Assembly (NCBI GenBank): GCA_036009625.1
Contig: DASYLJ010000058.1
Coordinates: forward strand, 1 to 14,011
From: DASYLJ01 sp036009625
GTDB lineage: Bacteria; Desulfobacterota; Binatia; DP-6
DNA: 14,011 bases
Reading direction: 5' to 3'
Shown here: positions 13,604-14,011 of the stretch, piece after piece
How positions within the stretch are numbered: the stretch's first letter is position 1
Layout of the letters: every line of letters starts with the position of its first letter
The notes under the pieces: model-generated
Told to the model about the DNA's origin: nothing
The model's database searches: none
Seen by the model: the letters and a program-made list of their open reading frames with translations, nothing else
Translations under genes and position numbers: made by a program

Positions 13604-14011
13604 TCCCGAGCTACAACCAGCGCGAGCGCACCCGTCGCGCCGTCGTCGAGGCCGCCGCCACGCTGGCGGCACTTCCCGGCGAGCGCACCGAGCTCATCGT
13701 GGTCGACGACGGCAGCCAAGCAGGCAACGGCATCCAGGCGGAAGACATGCCGCCCGGGGCCGTCTTCGTCGGGCTGCGCGAGAACCAGGGCAAGGGCGGC
13801 GCGGTGCGTGCCGGCATGGCGCGCGCGCAGGGCGACTGCGTCATCTTCACCGACTCCGACCTGCCCTTCTCGCTCGAGCCGCTGGCGACGACGCTCGCCT
13901 GGCTGCGCGCCGACGCCGACATCGTCATCGGCGATCGGCTGCACCCGGAATCATCCGTCACCGCGCCCGTCGGCCCGCTTCGTCGGCTCTCGAGCGCGGT
14001 GTATACCTGGC
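13573..14011 (+). CDS. Family 2 glycosyltransferase (polyprenyl-phosphate glycosyltransferase-like), 3'-truncated by window edge
   Basis: The first 146 residues of a GT-A fold glycosyltransferase run off the window. Visible: FSLVIPSYNQ (first strand), LIVVDDGS (41-48), LRENQGKGGAVRAGM (68-82), FTDSDLPF with the metal-binding DSD (94-96), and DIVIGDR (116-122). The NQGKGGAVRAGM plus FTDSDL pairing is typical of the DPM1/dolichyl-phosphate-glucose-like group that moves a sugar from a nucleotide donor to a polyprenyl phosphate at the membrane. The frame has no ATG, GTG or TTG in a reasonable position except GTG 13600, which would cut off half the first strand. A strong AGGAGG points to ATC at 13573 as initiator or as a mutated/misread ATG. 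It overlaps the ligase gene by about 31 bp. Confidence 0.85.
   Translation, partial: MDRAPTFSLVIPSYNQRERTRRAVVEAAATLAALPGERTELIVVDDGSQAGNGIQAEDMPPGAVFVGLRENQGKGGAVRAGMARAQGDCVIFTDSDLPFSLEPLATTLAWLRADADIVIGDRLHPESSVTAPVGPLRRLSSAVYTW

Noticed and set aside
1..14011. CRISPR arrays, tRNA or rRNA genes, insertion sequences, phage or defence genes
   Set aside because: No regular direct repeats, cloverleaf-like sequences, transposase or recombinase motifs were seen on either strand.

Overview
The window reads as a high-GC (roughly 70% by eye) bacterial chromosome segment. It is densely coded with short intergenic gaps and frequent GTG starts and start/stop overlaps. There are no tRNA or rRNA genes, insertion sequences, phage genes or CRISPR arrays. 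Gene content (acyl-CoA ligases, an Amidohydro_2 hydrolase, thiolase-like/DUF35 proteins, a PEP-mutase family enzyme) fits an environmental aerobic degrader of lipids, steroids or aromatic compounds. A member of the deltaproteobacterial/Binatota-type uncultured lineages is my best guess; this is inferred from gene style only, with no taxonomic marker present.

Layout. A 5'-truncated acyl-CoA ligase (1-1071, +) converges on an Amidohydro_2 metal hydrolase (1142-2302, -). That gene diverges from an AmpG/PAT-type MFS permease (2408-3979, +) across a gap holding two GAACG-type palindromes 32 bp apart. The permease converges, 3 bp apart, on a zinc-ribbon/TPR protein (3983-4714, -), with a strong hairpin at the junction. 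The TPR gene diverges from a PAF-acetylhydrolase/dienelactone-hydrolase-like serine hydrolase (4791-5846, +). Next comes a small exported four-cysteine protein (5912-6316, +) whose start codon lies in a hairpin.

The centre is a tight five-gene minus-strand operon, transcribed 11016 to 6313: alpha/beta hydrolase, thiolase-like protein A, DUF35 zinc-ribbon/OB protein, thiolase-like protein B, and a sugar-phosphate-isomerase-like TIM barrel. Four cistrons overlap by 4-8 nt or lie 4 nt apart. Both thiolase-like proteins lack the Cys/His/Cys residues of true thiolases. With the DUF35 partner they resemble the Ltp2-ChsH2(DUF35) retro-aldolase of steroid side-chain breakdown, but with two diverged paralogues around one DUF35 subunit. 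This is the most interesting part of the window.

On the plus strand, diverging from the operon, are an isocitrate-lyase/PEP-mutase family protein (11122-11955), a complete acyl-CoA ligase (12053-13603), and the start of a family 2 glycosyltransferase (from about 13573, running off the window). The glycosyltransferase has a very good Shine-Dalgarno site but an ATC where the start codon should be.

Together the genes suggest CoA activation of a carboxylic acid (two ligases), C-C cleavage of a CoA ester (thiolase-like/DUF35) and C-C lyase handling of small products (PEP-mutase family), with several hydrolases. The actual substrate cannot be read from the sequence.
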